A stretch of 64,000 nucleotides of DNA from Brachionus manjavacas. Lineage: Eukaryota > Rotifera > Eurotatoria > Ploima > Brachionidae. Within the stretch, counting starts at the first letter, position 1; every line of letters starts with the position of its first letter. Both the position numbers and the translations under genes were made by a program. The stretch covers positions 5,160,501 through 5,224,500 of the forward strand of contig JAHQIY010000001.1 of assembly GCA_019054805.1 (NCBI GenBank), written 5' to 3'. The notes below the pieces were generated by a model, which was not told the DNA's origin, did not search any database, and saw only the letters and a program-made list of their open reading frames with translations. This document shows, piece after piece, positions 1-11,208 of the stretch.

Positions 1-2
1 GA

Positions 3-131
3 AATTTCAATTTTGCTATAAAATTAAAGCATCTTGGCTTTAATCACCATTGCTATTTTCGAGATGTAGTAGAAATCAGCTCAATTGATGCCGAGCAAAA
101 ATCGAGAGTGCACTTACATCAAACATGCTAA
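3..131 (+). CDS. Possible 3' end of an unidentified protein-coding gene (partial)
   Basis: An open frame runs in from the left edge and ends at TAA 129-131, giving 42 residues. The composition is not low-complexity (for example LGFNHHCYFRDVVEISS) and is less AT-biased than the sequence right after the stop, which suggests a real C-terminus or last exon. I do not recognise the family. The segment is short and no acceptor site can be judged because the window begins inside it, so a chance open frame remains possible. Confidence 0.35.
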   Translation, partial: NFNFAIKLKHLGFNHHCYFRDVVEISSIDAEQKSRVHLHQTC

Positions 132-1019
132 ATTTATCTAAATTTACCTATTCGTCAAAGTTGGAGCGAGAGGCAACTAATTTTAATCCAAGACATAATT
201 TTTTGATATATTTCAAATTTCTGGCAAGCATAGTTTTTTTTTTCAGTTTAGCTTATTTTCGGTTGTTTTGTAATAATTTATGTTGCTATTTAATTTTCTA
301 TCTTTTCTTAATTGTGTGTGAGTCAAGCTCACCCGCTCCGACTTCTTTCTCTCTCTCCTCTCTCACTTTTCTTGCAAATTTCAACAATAAATATAGAAAA
401 AATAATTTTTTTCTTTAGTATTTCAAAAAATAATAAAAAAAGATTTCTTATTTCGATAGGGTTAAACTCAAGTGAAAACGACTTGCAACCCAAAAATAAT
501 CCAAATATATTCACCTTTAACATCTAAACAAAACTCACTCTTTTCAAAAGTTCAACAAAATTTATACTAACTTTTTGTTTAAGTTTTTTTCTTTTTAGTT
601 TTGCTTCAAATTGATCAGCCATGAATTGTGTGCAAATTAAGTTAATCATTTATTCAGACAAAATTGAATGCTAATTTTTAAGCTTAATCAAAGCTCTTCT
701 TTATTGACAAGATTTTTCTTCTGACATAGATTCTAGTCATTTTGATCAAGATTGGCCCAAACAAACGACAAACTGCACAAGAAAACAATTGAATATTTTT
801 GGCATACCACTAATCAGATACAAATTAAATTAGACAATTTTTTTTTTAATTTGTTTATTTAGTTATTTTAATGTTTAGTTGAAAAAATTAGAATTTTTGT
901 AAGAATTAGAATGATGAGCTGTTTTCTGTTTTGGCAAAACTGTACAGTTTTGTAACGCGAAATTAGTCAAAAACAGCTTAATAGTTTAAAATTCCATTTA
1001 AGTTTTGAATGAAAAAAAA
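132..1019. other. Intergenic AT-rich DNA
   Basis: Poly-A/T-rich sequence with no frame that looks coding. The short open frames at 125-527 are low-complexity Phe/Leu/Ser translations of T-rich DNA on both strands. Nothing else is recognised. Confidence 0.5.
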
Positions 1020-2080
1020 TTAAAAGGTGAACAATTAATAAGTTTATTCAAGATTTACCATTTTTAATTATTTTTTGTAAAAAAATATATTTTTTAATTT
1101 TAATGAAAAAATTTAAAAGGAAAAAAATTGAAAAATTTTATAATATTTATCATGATTAATTTGTTAATTTAAAAAACAGAGGTTATGTTAAAAAATCAAA
1201 TTTTTTAATTTTTCCAAGCAATGAAGAACTTTTAAAATTTTTTTAAATATAGGAATTATTTATTTATTAATTTATTTATTTATTTCATTTAGCGCCAATT
1301 CTAGCGATGTATTAAAATTAAATAGAAAAAAAAAATGTTCAATTAAAATAATATATAAGAATTATCTTTAATTATTAATCACTTTTTGTAAAAAATTTAA
1401 TTCTTTAGTTTTTCCATGAAATGGAGAAATTTTACAAGGAATAAAATTAATAAGTTTATTTAAGATTTATTATTTATTATTTTTTGTAAAATCAAAGTTT
1501 TGTAAAAAATATACTTTTAATTTTAATGAAGAAATTTAAAAGGAAAAAAATTTTTTACTTAAGATTTTTGATGATTAATCAGATATTAAAAAAAAAACAG
1601 AAGCTATGTTTAAAAATCAAATTTTTGAATTTTTTCCAAGAAATGAAGAAACTTAAAAAGGAATTAAATTTGACAATTTTTTTAATTATATAAGATTATC
1701 TTTAATTATTAATCAGTTTTTGTAAAAAATCAAATTTTTTATTTTTTCAAGAAATGAAGAAATTTTAAAAGGAATAAAATTAATAAGTTTATTCAAGATT
1801 TATCATGATTAATTATTTTTTGTAAAAAAAAGAAGCGTAAAATACTTTTAATTTTAATGAAGAAATTTTAAAAGGAAAAAAATTAAAAAAATTTTTACTT
1901 AAGATTTTTGATGATTAATCAGATATTTAAAAAAAACAGAAGCTATGTTTAAAAATCATTTGAATTTTTTCCAAGAAATGAAGAAACTTAAAAAGGAAAA
2001 AAGTTAGTTTATTAAAAAAAAATTTTTTATTTAAGAATTATCTTTTTAATTGTTAATCACTTTTTGAAAAAAAAATAGTT
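1020..2080. repeat. Degenerate AT-rich tandem repeat, unit about 330 bp
   Basis: The phrase TTTTAATTTTAATGAAGAAA, followed by a TTTAAAAGGAAAAAAAT-like run, recurs near 1093, 1519 and 1848. The phrase for 'AACAGAAGCTATGTTTAAAA' recurs near 1178, 1595 and 1935, and a TCAAGATTTATCATGATTAA-like phrase recurs between them. The last two copies are about 330 bp apart, while the first interval is longer. It is best described as a decayed satellite-like array with indels. No coding potential is visible. Confidence 0.6.
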
Positions 2081-2156
2081 TTATTGATTAGAGCTTGTGT
2101 AAAAGAGTGGTGCTTTCAAAATCGAGAGAACTGGCTGCAGACCGACCGAGTCGATT

Positions 2157-2188
2157 AGCATAATTTATGCGAGCGAATAAATTATGCT
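2157..2188. promoter_or_regulatory. Perfect 12-bp inverted repeat upstream of the 2429 gene
   Basis: AGCATAATTTAT (2157-2168) is matched exactly by its reverse complement at 2177-2188, with an 8-base spacer. It lies about 240 bp upstream of the ATG at 2429, in a GC-richer, CpG-containing stretch (2100-2220) that contrasts with the AT-rich repeats just upstream. A palindromic transcription-factor site or cruciform in the promoter is possible. The function is inference. Confidence 0.4.
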
Positions 2189-2428
2189 CGCCGATCGATT
2201 CAAAATGGTCAGTTTAATTCTCTTGATCTAGTTTTAGCTCTCTAGTGCAAAAGTTTATTTTTCCCCTCTCAAATCGTACAATTTTCACTTTTCATCTCAA
2301 TCTTGAATCTGACTGCTTGACCTGTTCTGATCGCAATATTGACATTCTATTTAGAACATGATAAAGAGATAATTCGCTCGTCTAATCTCAATTGAATCCA
2401 GTCCAAGTGTAACCAGAGAATTGAAATA

Positions 2429-3649
2429 ATGTTCGACACAAGCAGCGAGCAGCCGTCGGCCAGTTCAGTCATAGTCGTGAGCAACTCGAGCAGCTACCAC
2501 ACGAGCGGAAGCGACGTCATAAACGCCGCGTTCACCGAAGCATTCGGCTCGGTCTGCGACGCTTCCTACTACTTCAAAAACCTAATCGACTTTCACCAAA
2601 GCCATTTTCATCATTTGCACAAGCATCACGTGTTCAACTTGAACCTCAACGTCAAGACTACATCTACGGACACATCTAGCGACGACGCGGCCAACCCGCC
2701 GCTCACCAACACAACCAATCTGAGCCAGACCGCCAAGAAGAAGCGCAAACACGACACACTAGGCGCTCTCAAGCCAGACAAAATAGAGGACAACCTAATC
2801 AACCTCAAGTTGGACACCTCCAATTTGGACGAGAATCTAAATGTGAAGACGAGCTGCGGCCGGGCCAAGCGCAGCAAGCCGTGCACATTCATAGTCAAAA
2901 AGTTGATATTCAAAAAGTACCGACGCCTTAGATGGACACAGAGGCGGCCGCGCGCAACTGCCAAGCAGCGGCCGTGTCGGTTTAGGCGAGTGCGGCGTGC
3001 GGCTGGCCACGCCGAAGCGGTCGCCGCTCAGGCCGAGCCCGCCCAGCCCGACTCCTATCTTGCATATCAGTCCACCGCCGGCTACTACTATTCAAGCGAT
3101 GCCGATGTCACACGCACCCAATTCTATGAAGAACAAAACTCACTGTATCAGCCTGGGCCGGCCCGTGCTCTCAACCACGACCTTCTCAAGCTCTCCTACG
3201 ACAAGTTCAAACAGTTTCGTCTTAACGAAAAACTCCTGCAGCAAACTGTGCTCATACGAAACGCCATCAAGCTTCTCCAGTACGAGCTGCAGTACCAGCA
3301 CGAACAAGAAATTCAGCAGCAATATTTGTATCAGCAGCAGCAGCAGCATCAACATCACCAGCTCCAGCAGCATCATTTGGCAGCGGAGTACAATCAGAGC
3401 AGCTACCAGCACCCGCTGATGCAGATGAACGCAAGTGTGTACGAGAGTGTGGACGAGGTGATGAGCCGGTCTGTTGAATCGACCAGCCATGTACAAACGA
3501 CTAGCTATTTTGTAAATGATGTAAATAGGACTAGTGCGGCGGATGAGAACGAAGAGGAGGAGGACGACGACGAGGAAGAAAGCAAGCAAACTGATAATAA
3601 CCATAATACTCAAACAGTGAATCAAAGTGCGGAGACTAGTTATTTTTGA
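2429..3649 (+). CDS. Unrecognised intronless 406-aa protein, probably nuclear
   Basis: The single open frame runs from ATG 2429 to TGA 3647-3649, and its GC content and codon use are strikingly higher than the surroundings. Visible parts are a His-rich patch (about residues 56-67), a basic KKKRKH cluster at 103-108 that could be a nuclear localisation signal, a very Arg/Lys-rich segment at about 144-190, a Tyr-rich stretch (210-245), a short possible helix (248-290), a Gln/His-rich run at about 286-316 and an acidic Glu/Asp run at about 373-385. This mix suits a DNA- or RNA-associated regulatory protein, but no known domain or zinc-binding pattern is seen, so I assign no function. The antisense frames here are shadows of its biased codon use. 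The ATG is the first in the open frame and follows a plausible 5' UTR. Confidence 0.75.
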   Translation: MFDTSSEQPSASSVIVVSNSSSYHTSGSDVINAAFTEAFGSVCDASYYFKNLIDFHQSHFHHLHKHHVFNLNLNVKTTSTDTSSDDAANPPLTNTTNLSQTAKKKRKHDTLGALKPDKIEDNLINLKLDTSNLDENLNVKTSCGRAKRSKPCTFIVKKLIFKKYRRLRWTQRRPRATAKQRPCRFRRVRRAAGHAEAVAAQAEPAQPDSYLAYQSTAGYYYSSDADVTRTQFYEEQNSLYQPGPARALNHDLLKLSYDKFKQFRLNEKLLQQTVLIRNAIKLLQYELQYQHEQEIQQQYLYQQQQQHQHHQLQQHHLAAEYNQSSYQHPLMQMNASVYESVDEVMSRSVESTSHVQTTSYFVNDVNRTSAADENEEEEDDDEEESKQTDNNHNTQTVNQSAETSYF

Positions 3650-4980
3650 ATGATGTGGTACGAGTTACGTGTAAATTTGTACAGTCCATTTAACGCTTGG
3701 CCTATTTAAAATAGTGTATAGTTGAATTTAATTTATGGTTTTTTTGTTCGTTCCATCGATCGGCGCACCACTCCTTGTCCAAATTCAGATATTTAATTGC
3801 GAATTGAACAGATAGATCTAGCATGTTTTGACTTGGGATTTGTGTTGTTTGTGTTGTTTGTTTGTTTTTTATTTTATTCGTTCGCGAGTCTACCGAGAGC
3901 AACATCTTTTTTCATGTCGGGCTGTTCGGCCACGACGCGCATCAGGCTTGTTCGACTTGAATTTTAATTTGTTCAAAATATATACAAATCAAATGAGATA
4001 TTTTTATTTATTATTATTATTGATATTTTTTTTTGTTATATTTTAATTTAATTATTGAATTTTTTTTAAATAAAATTTAATTTTTAGTAAAAAAAAAACG
4101 AATTCCACTCAGTCATTGAGATTTTTTACCTAAAAATGGCAAAATTTCACAATCTCAAAGATGAACAATTTTTTGCAACTTTGTTTCATATTATTTTTTA
4201 TTTTGAAAAAATTGTTTTTGCGTAAAAATAGCAAATTTTGGTAAAAAAGTTAAAAAAAAATAATTTGGAATTTTATTGGAAAAATGATGTATTTAAAGCT
4301 TTTAAAAAATCCTTTAGTTTTTCTAAATTATTCAAAATCATGTTGTAGAAGTGCAAATTAACAAAAAGTAAAAAAAAACACCCCTTTTTCATGATTAATC
4401 AACAGGCTAGTGCTCATGCCTCAAGAGACTAATTCAAAATTCATTAAATAAATAAATTATTAAAAAAATATTTGAATTGAAAGTATAAAATTATAAAAAT
4501 TGAATAGTTAGTTAGTTAGTTAGTTTGTTATTTAGTTTACACTGCGGTATACACAAGTCTATACCAACGCATTTGACCGTTTAGCCTTTTTAAGGCTTTG
4601 GCAGTAATTGCTAAGTGACATTCCAAACACTTCTTCATCAATGAAACCCTTGAAACTATTTGATGATTAATGAAATTGCTAGATTTTATTAAGTATTTTT
4701 TAATATATATTTTTATATACATATTTCTTTTTATATTTATTATGTGATTTGTATTTCCGCCCGGTGTCCAGTCTACGACGACAACCGGGCCCGGTTTTCT
4801 TTTTAGATTAATAAACTTAAAAACTTTATTAAACAATTTTTTACTTCATTTCAAACTCGATTTGATAGAAAATTGTAGAGAAAAAGAGTTTCAAAAATCC
4901 TTTCAAAAATTCTATCTTAAAATGAATAAAGACCATACTTTTCTAAAGCGTTATTTATTTCATAAATGCTGTTTGCTTCA
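3650..4980. other. Intergenic, with an unclassified GC-richer block near 4757-4800
   Basis: Mostly AT-rich. The stretch around 4757-4800 (containing CCGCCCGGTGTCCAG and CCGGGCCCGGTTTTC) and 4540-4640 is GC-richer than its surroundings and reads open on the minus strand for about 99 codons (4537-4836). The translation has no recognised domain and looks like the degraded 3' part of a mobile element. No gene is called. Confidence 0.35.
4336..4393. repeat. Dispersed repeat, copy 1 (copy 2 at 5133-5190)
   Basis: TCATGTTGTAGAAGTGCAAA followed by TTAACAAAAAGTAAAAAAAA and ACACCCCTTT recurs almost unchanged at 5133-5190. The 5133 copy is part of a minus-strand reverse transcriptase remnant, so this copy is probably a second fragment of the same LINE family. 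Confidence 0.55.
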
Positions 4981-4984
4981 AGTT

Positions 4985-5232
4985 TTCTATTTAAAAGTTT
5001 TATGATAGAAATATGATAGCTCTTAGCTAATTTATATATTGCTTCTTTTGAAAGATAGCAAAAAAAGAGTACAGCAAAAGTCAAAATGCGGTAGGATAAA
5101 GGTCTTAAAAAATTGAACTTTTACTGATTTCAGAGTCATGTTGTAGAAGCGCAAATAAACAAAAAGTAAAAAAAAAAACACCCCTTTAACACAATTGTTG
5201 TCTACCTTGGTTTTCGAACCGCATATTTCCAT
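4985..5232 (-). mobile_element. Non-LTR retrotransposon fragment (end of reverse transcriptase domain)
   Basis: The minus-strand translation includes FFKTFILPHFDFCCTLF, the typical segment after the RT palm domain of CR1/RTE-like LINEs (F-I-x-P-x-x-D/E-Y/F-C). Only this short stretch survives, with no catalytic box. It abuts a Tc1-like transposase fragment on the same strand at about 5200, suggesting one element inserted into or next to another. Confidence 0.5.
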
Positions 5233-5576
5233 TCGAGTCTTCTTTCTAATAATCTTTGTCTTACCAGAGAATCCGGTGGTTTTCTACCATTTGAAAATTT
5301 CCAGTTATGTGCTAGGATTTGTGATGGTGAAGTTCTAACTTTTTTGACCAAAAGAACTAATTGACAATCATCTTTCTCAGTTGAAATCTTGGCTCTTACA
5401 GATCTTGAACTATAATAAATATCAATTATAGTCTTCATACAGGATTTTGACCTATTTTTATCATTTCCTATTTCGGAATATGATTTTCCAGTTTTAAGAA
5501 GAAAAATAGCTCTTATTTTTTTCAAAGAAATCTCGTGAACTTTATTTACTTCGTTAAAGCTGTAGAAAGAACACAC
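5202..5576 (-). pseudogene. Tc1/mariner-type transposase, N-terminal fragment
   Basis: The minus-strand open frame of about 124 codons shows the paired-like helix-turn-helix layout of Tc1 transposases. It has GKSYSEIGNDKNRSKSC, then a basic and variable linker, then LVKKVRTSPSQILAHNW and VRQRLLERRLEWKYAVRKP, matching the second HTH that ends in the family's R-R-L-x-x-x-G-L...A-R-K-K-P pattern. The DDE catalytic core that should follow is absent. Sequence beyond the RKP motif switches to LINE-derived DNA. It is a dead fragment. Confidence 0.6.
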
Positions 5577-7312
5577 AGAGAAATCTTTTGGGCCTAATTA
5601 AGATCTTATTGCCTGTCAGGAAGATAGTTTACTTGATACAATTTGAGTGTAGCGTAATTCTGATAAGAGAGGACATTTTGAGAGCTTATTACACCTTTAA
5701 CAGAATAAACATAGCTAACCGTTATGAACGTAAAAATTTTTACGTTTGTAATTTTTAAGCATCGAATAGGAAATTTTTTTGTTAAAATTGAAGAAGTTAA
5801 AAAAAATGCATTAAAGGCTTAATATTATCAAATCTTGCCTGACAAGAACTGGAAATCAAAATTCTCAAAAAATATTTTATAAAATATTTTATTGCTATAT
5901 ATCAATGTCAAAAACAATCAAAGGAGAAAGAATGCTAAGATATTTTTACTCGAGATTGATTAAATTTGTTTCTTCATGTTCAAAAGATCAATGTTCAAGT
6001 TTTAAAGTTAAGCTTTCAGTTTTCAAAAATATCAACTTAATTTTTACAGAAATTTTATAGAATTTAATTTTTGAAAAATAAATTTAAATTATTGAATCAA
6101 AATTCAAAAAAAAAGTCGAAAAATAAAGTATATAAATAAAGGGACAGTGATTTCCAAGATTGTATCAAAACTGCATTTTTAAATGATCGTGACAATTAAA
6201 AAAATTTTAATTTTAATTTTAAATTTTTTTTTATGGATAATGATGTAAATTTATTAACTTAAGTCAAATAATAATTATATAACAAATCTAGTAGTTAATT
6301 AGTTAATTTCTTCTCTAAGCGATGAAACTTTCTTTAATTGATTTAATTTTCAAGGTAATTTTTTTATTTTAAAACTAGGTGAATGAAAAAATAAATTTTT
6401 TTTTAATTTTTTTTGAACTTGTTTATCTATTCCAAAAATTCCAGATTGGAGAAAGAATAATAGCTTCAATTATAGGTGTCAGCAAAATTACATATAAATT
6501 TAAGTAAGAAAAACTAATTTATAAATTATAGAAACAAATAGAATATTCATTATTTCTAAATTATTTTAATAACTTATCTTTAAATATATTTATGAAGAAG
6601 AGCAACTTGTGTTAGATACAATCAACCGACAGAAAAATTAAATATATGCTTTAAATTATTCTCGAACTAAAAGTGAAAATATATTAAATCAAAAAGTTTA
6701 GTTAATAAACAACAGCAAAGTATAAAATAGAACTATTCCGTTTTTAGTAAAAGGTTCAAAAGTAAACCAAAAATAACTTAAAAATGAGTCTTTGATTTAT
6801 TCAATTAACAATTTTTGATACTATCAAAAAAATAAAGAAATTTTAGTTAAATTATTTTTTATTGATATTAATTTGCTCACGATAAAGTACATGAGCAGTC
6901 AGAAATTGCACCTAAACATGACAGTTAGTGTCAAGTCCGGTGCGGTTTTTAAATTATAGATATGAAATCTATAAGTATAGGTGTCAGCAAAATTATCCTC
7001 ACTATTCGTTCCCTGGATAATCCACTGCCCAAGACAAGAACGGTTACATGACTCAAGCCATCATGCACATATTAATACTTAGACAACAAAACATTGTCTA
7101 AAGTTTTTTTTATTAATTTAAAATTTTTTAAATTAAGTATAATCTTTGATTTCTAGCAATTAAATAAATTCTTGTATCTCACGAATTAATTAACTAATTT
7201 GAAATGTATTTTTAGCTTAATATTTTCTTGCAAAATTAAAAATAAAAATTCAAAATTTTAAATAAAAGCGACATCTTTTATTATTAATATTAAATAAAGA
7301 AATTAGATAAAA
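5577..7312. other. Intergenic AT-rich DNA with dispersed repeat pieces
   Basis: No coding frame is supported. ATAGGTGTCAGCAAAATTA occurs twice (near 6472 and 6978), and a 32-base phrase at 7031-7062 recurs at 12107-12138 inside an inverted-repeat element. These point to remnants of one mobile-element family. The rest is AT-rich and featureless. Confidence 0.5.
7031..7062. repeat. 32-base repeat shared with the 12001-12472 element
   Basis: AAGACAAGAACGGTTACATG followed by ACTCAAGC(C/T)ATC is present here and at 12107-12138 with one mismatch. The other copy lies inside an inverted-repeat element, so this is probably a remnant of a related element. Confidence 0.6.
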
Positions 7313-7861
7313 TTACAAAAATTTTTTGTTTCTTTTCATTGTCTCATAATCGTCAAAGTAAGTGTTCCATTTGAGATATTTAAATCTTTTTGAATGATCA
7401 GCGGATGGCTTTGTTCCGTCCAAAAGTGTTGGTTGAAGGTTGAGCAACAGACCAGCATGTTTAGCTTGTTTGGTTAGCACAATGAGCTTCTTTTGCTGCT
7501 TTTTGCAAAGACCTGATACTTTCCTAGATAGTATTTGACCGCTTTCGGTAAGAAATTGTCTTAAAACTAAAACATCAGTGTATTGAACCTTAATGTCCCG
7601 TTTTTCCAGTTCACAAAATGCGCAAGGTCTTAGAGCTTCATCGGTACTTTGATGACACTGGTCAGTAAGATTCAAAACTCCGGTACCAAAAGTTTCTTTG
7701 GAATCGATATATTTGCCTTCAATTGTAATAGTATTGGTGTTTTTGTCTTCTGTTTTTTCAATTCGTTTTAAATTTAAAGCGCTACTAAGCGATATCTGTC
7801 TTATCGGATTCAAGCATGGATTTACCGATAATTTTAGGCTGTTTTTTGCTATTTTTAACAT
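7313..7861 (-). CDS. MRPS18A: Mitochondrial ribosomal protein S18A (mL66)
   Basis: A 182-aa single-exon protein of the bS18 family, a mitochondrial ribosome component. The conserved core starts at about residue 78 with the Cys pair CAFC and continues through YTDVLVLRQFLTESGQIL, SRKVSGLCKKQQKKL and AKHAGLLLN. This order (D-V-L-x-L-x-Q-F, then R-K-x-x-G-L-C, then A-x-x-A-G-L-L) is diagnostic of the S18 family, and the spacing and C-terminal extension fit the S18A/mL66 branch better than S18B or S18C. The N-terminus (MLKIAKNSLKLSVNPCLNPI) is basic and acid-free, as expected for a mitochondrial targeting peptide. The ATG at 7859-7861 (minus) is the first in frame. No introns are needed. Confidence 0.88.
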   Translation of the reverse strand: MLKIAKNSLKLSVNPCLNPIRQISLSSALNLKRIEKTEDKNTNTITIEGKYIDSKETFGTGVLNLTDQCHQSTDEALRPCAFCELEKRDIKVQYTDVLVLRQFLTESGQILSRKVSGLCKKQQKKLIVLTKQAKHAGLLLNLQPTLLDGTKPSADHSKRFKYLKWNTYFDDYETMKRNKKFL

Positions 7862-8600
7862 TCTTTAATCTTTATTCTGTTTTAAATATTTATATTTAAT
7901 AGATTTAAAAAAATTTATATCTAAAAAATTTAAAATTGCTAAAAGCGTTGAATAAATAATAAAGAGGTTTTTTTTTTGTCTTGAACTTTTTGATTTTGTT
8001 CTATAATGATTCAAATTTTGATTAACAAATATAATAACCGTTTTTGTTTTGGTAATTTTGTAATCGAATGAGTCTGAAAGAAAGGCAATACAAAAAAAAG
8101 TTTCGAAATGGTTGAAAGTGCAAATGTAAAAATAAAATAAAATAAAATAATAGCGATTAAAATTTAACACATTTAAGTTTTAGTAAAAAATAATTAAATA
8201 GAAAAAATAAGCAATTAATTGATAACTATTTGTTAGAATTGCAAATATCTAAATTTATAAATTCATTATATTCTTAAGGATCTTGACGAGCTGAACCCAA
8301 AAATATCAAAAATCAGAAATCCGAAGGTAAGCCCTAATTTTGTTAAAATCATGATGCAAAAAAGTTTTAATTTGAGTAGATTTTTCGATTATTTTTAAAT
8401 CAACATTATCAATTTTTAAAGTCGGTTTTTAACAATTAATATTAATTAATAATGAATTTATGCTATTAAAAAAGTTTTTCTTTCCTAAAATTACATTATG
8501 TAACGGACTAGGATTTTGTCCGTCAGGAAGATATGTTCAGTAACGAAAAAGAATTCCTTATTGAAACCAAGGAAAAAAACTAATCTTCAAATAAATTAAA
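7862..8600. other. Intergenic, likely 5' flank of MRPS18A
   Basis: AT-rich. The 101-codon minus-strand frame at 7865-8170 is a Phe/Tyr/Lys/Asn-rich translation of AT-rich DNA with no recognisable motif and is not called. No promoter element is obvious. Confidence 0.4.
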
Positions 8601-8609
8601 TCAGGTCTA

Positions 8610-11208
8610 GTGGTTTATTAGAACGTTTGTTCACCCACTTCGAAGCAAAAAATTTGATAGACAACTTATTGAACTAATGATTGATCAAAATCTAGAGGCT
8701 TTGGAGTTAAAGTTTAAACAAAATGTAGATTATACCTATTTTAATGCAAAAAATAGATCATGGATTGATCATGTCTTTGCAAAAAAATCCAATAAACTAA
8801 ATATAGAAGAAGTTAAAATCATGGAGCCATGTGAACTAAACCTTAGTGATCATTTGGCGATTTCAACAAAATTGAGAGTATGCAAAAATGTGTTCAAAAG
8901 TGATTGTGGACCTGAACAAAAATGTTCTAAAAAGAAACTTCCAAAAGTACAATGGAATAATGTTAATATTCTAATTGAGTACCAAACTTGCCTCGAGAAT
9001 AGATTATTGACACAGAAACTTATTGATAAATTAAAAGCTTTAAATGAAAATAACTCAGAATATGGATTAACACAGATTTTGAACTCAGTACACAGTGAAA
9101 TGAAAGCAAGTACAGTTGAAATTTAAAGAAAAATGGAGCCTAAGATTAAAAACATTAAAAAAAATTTTTGGTGGGACAGGAGATGGAAGAACTTCATGTT
9201 AAAATGCGATATTTTTTGAAAATTTATAAAAATAGTGGTTATAACGATAAGTTTTCGAATTCTAACTATAAAATGTACAAAAAACGTTTCAGAAATGAGC
9301 AAAGAAAACGAATAAAAGAAAGAGAAGATAAAAAATCTTGGATGCCGAACTTATCACATAAAGATAGTGATAAATTTTGGAAGACGGCAAATAAATATCG
9401 AAAAAAGAGAAAAAAAACACTTATATCGGGAGAAATTCTAGAAAAAAATTTCAACAAACTATTTTATGAGAAAATAATAAAAGAGAGTGAACAACAAAGA
9501 GAGCATTTAATGCAGATTAAAAAAGAGATCCTTGAATTTGAGGAGATAATCAAAGATAACCGAGAATACTATGAGATATCTGAAGAGGATAAAAAAAAAA
9601 GTACTAAAAAGCTTAAAAAATGGTAAATGTAAAGGCTTTAATGATATTTATAACTAGATGTACAAATATGGAATGAGTGACACTTTAATCATGATTATCA
9701 AGCTTATAATAGAAAAAATAATTCAATTTGGACATATTCCAAAATTTTTCAACATAGGAAAAATAAAAACAATAGTAAAAGATGACACCAAATCATGTAG
9801 TGATCTAAACAATATCAGACCTATCACAATTTCAGATGTTCTTTCCAATATTTTTGAGAAAATAATGCTATTTGAAATAATGAAATCATACGATGATCCT
9901 GAAAGACAACTAGGTTTCAAAAAAAATAGCTCATGTTCTCATGCTATTTTAACTGATATAGAGACAATTAGTTATTACAATAACAGAAAAAGAAAAGTAT
10001 ACGGATGTGCCATCGATGCAAGCAAAGCCTTTGATAAAATTAATAGAGACATTTTATTTAGAAAGCTACGAGGCAAAGTTCACCCACAAATTTGGAGATG
10101 TTTAAGACAATACTATCAGAAATCAAAGGCAATTGTAGTAAATGAAAATGAAATTAGTAAAATGTTCAACACAACTATAGGAGTAAAGCAAGGCGGCCCA
10201 CTATCTCCTAAATTGTTCTCAATATATACAGAGGACTTGATTAAAGAACTTGAATGCAAAGAAATAGGTACGAAAATTCGTGGATACTTTACTGGAGTAG
10301 CTATGTACGCGGATGATATTTTACTTCTTACTCACAATTTGAAGGAACTTCAGAAAGCATTAAATATTTGTGAAAAATATGGGATTCAACATGAAATAAA
10401 ATTTAATCCGGAAAAAACTCAGTACATTGTTTTTGGTGAAAAATTAAAAGTTTCAGAAGCTAAACCACGAATGTGTGATCAAGAGATAAAATATGTAGAC
10501 AAACTTAGATATCTTGGAGTAATACTGAACAGAAATAACAATAAAAAGGATCAAGTAGAATCCAGAATAAAAACAGCATTCAAATCATTCTTTACCCTAA
10601 AGAATTTACAAATCGACAATAATTTCCTACAAATTAGAATTAAAATACACCTCTATAAAGTTTTTATTAGACCGACACTAACCTATGGACTAGAAAATTA
10701 TGTTTTAAGCAGAGAACAGCTAAAGAAAATTCAAACGACAGAGGCTACGATGATAAAAAAAATGCTCAACTTAAAAAAAACATCAAGAACAACTAACCTG
10801 CTACTCGCACTTGGACTAGAAAAGATTGAAAATAAACTCCTGAAAGAAAAATTGGCTTTTGTAAAAAGGCTCTTAAGCAATAAACTTTCATTTGGTTTAT
10901 TTAGAAAGTTTGAAAAAAGTCTCATTAAAAAAGAAGAATTTAGCAACAAATCAATAACTAAGGAAATTCTTGAATGTTTAGAAGAAGATAAAATTGAAGT
11001 TCATAAAATAATACAACTTTTAGAACTAAAACGAAGGGATTTAATGAAGAAAGAAACAAATGGTATAAGCGACTCAATAGAGGAATGCTTAAGAAAAATG
11101 GGAAATGAGACCTACAAAAGAATACTTGTAGAACTTACAAGGGCATATCCTTGCAAAGTTGAAGATAGAGGCAAAAAAAAAAAATATAAAATGAATAATA
11201 ATTATTGA
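8610..11208 (+). mobile_element. Non-LTR (LINE) retrotransposon, 5'-truncated and frameshifted: endonuclease end plus reverse transcriptase
   Basis: Three consecutive plus-strand frames form one element. 8677-9126 carries the end of an apurinic-type endonuclease (RSWIDHVFAKK, then LSDHLAISTKL, the family's S-D-H motif), and it reads open back to about 8610. 9168-9626 is a basic linker. 9658-11208 (516 codons) is the reverse transcriptase: RPITISDVLSNIFEKIM (block 1), AIDASKAFDKINRD (block A), GVKQGGPLSPKLFSIYTEDL (block B), AMYADDILLL (catalytic YADD), then LRYLGVILN. Stops and frame changes between the pieces make it non-functional, although the RT frame itself is long and intact. The family is APE-type LINE and I cannot fix the clade. 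A related fragment lies at 16540-16780. Confidence 0.85.

Noticed and set aside
3140-3625. 161-codon antisense frame, and 140-codon frame at 2997-3419
   Set aside because: Both are shadows of the 2429-3649 gene; the repetitive Ser/Leu translations come from CAG/CAT repeats read in other frames.
7865-8170. 101-codon minus-strand frame upstream of MRPS18A
   Set aside because: Low-complexity AT-driven translation without motif or conserved start context.
9266-9457. Minus-strand frames within the LINE (9266-9457, 9723-9920, 10731-10949)
   Set aside because: Antisense shadows of the retrotransposon coding sequence.
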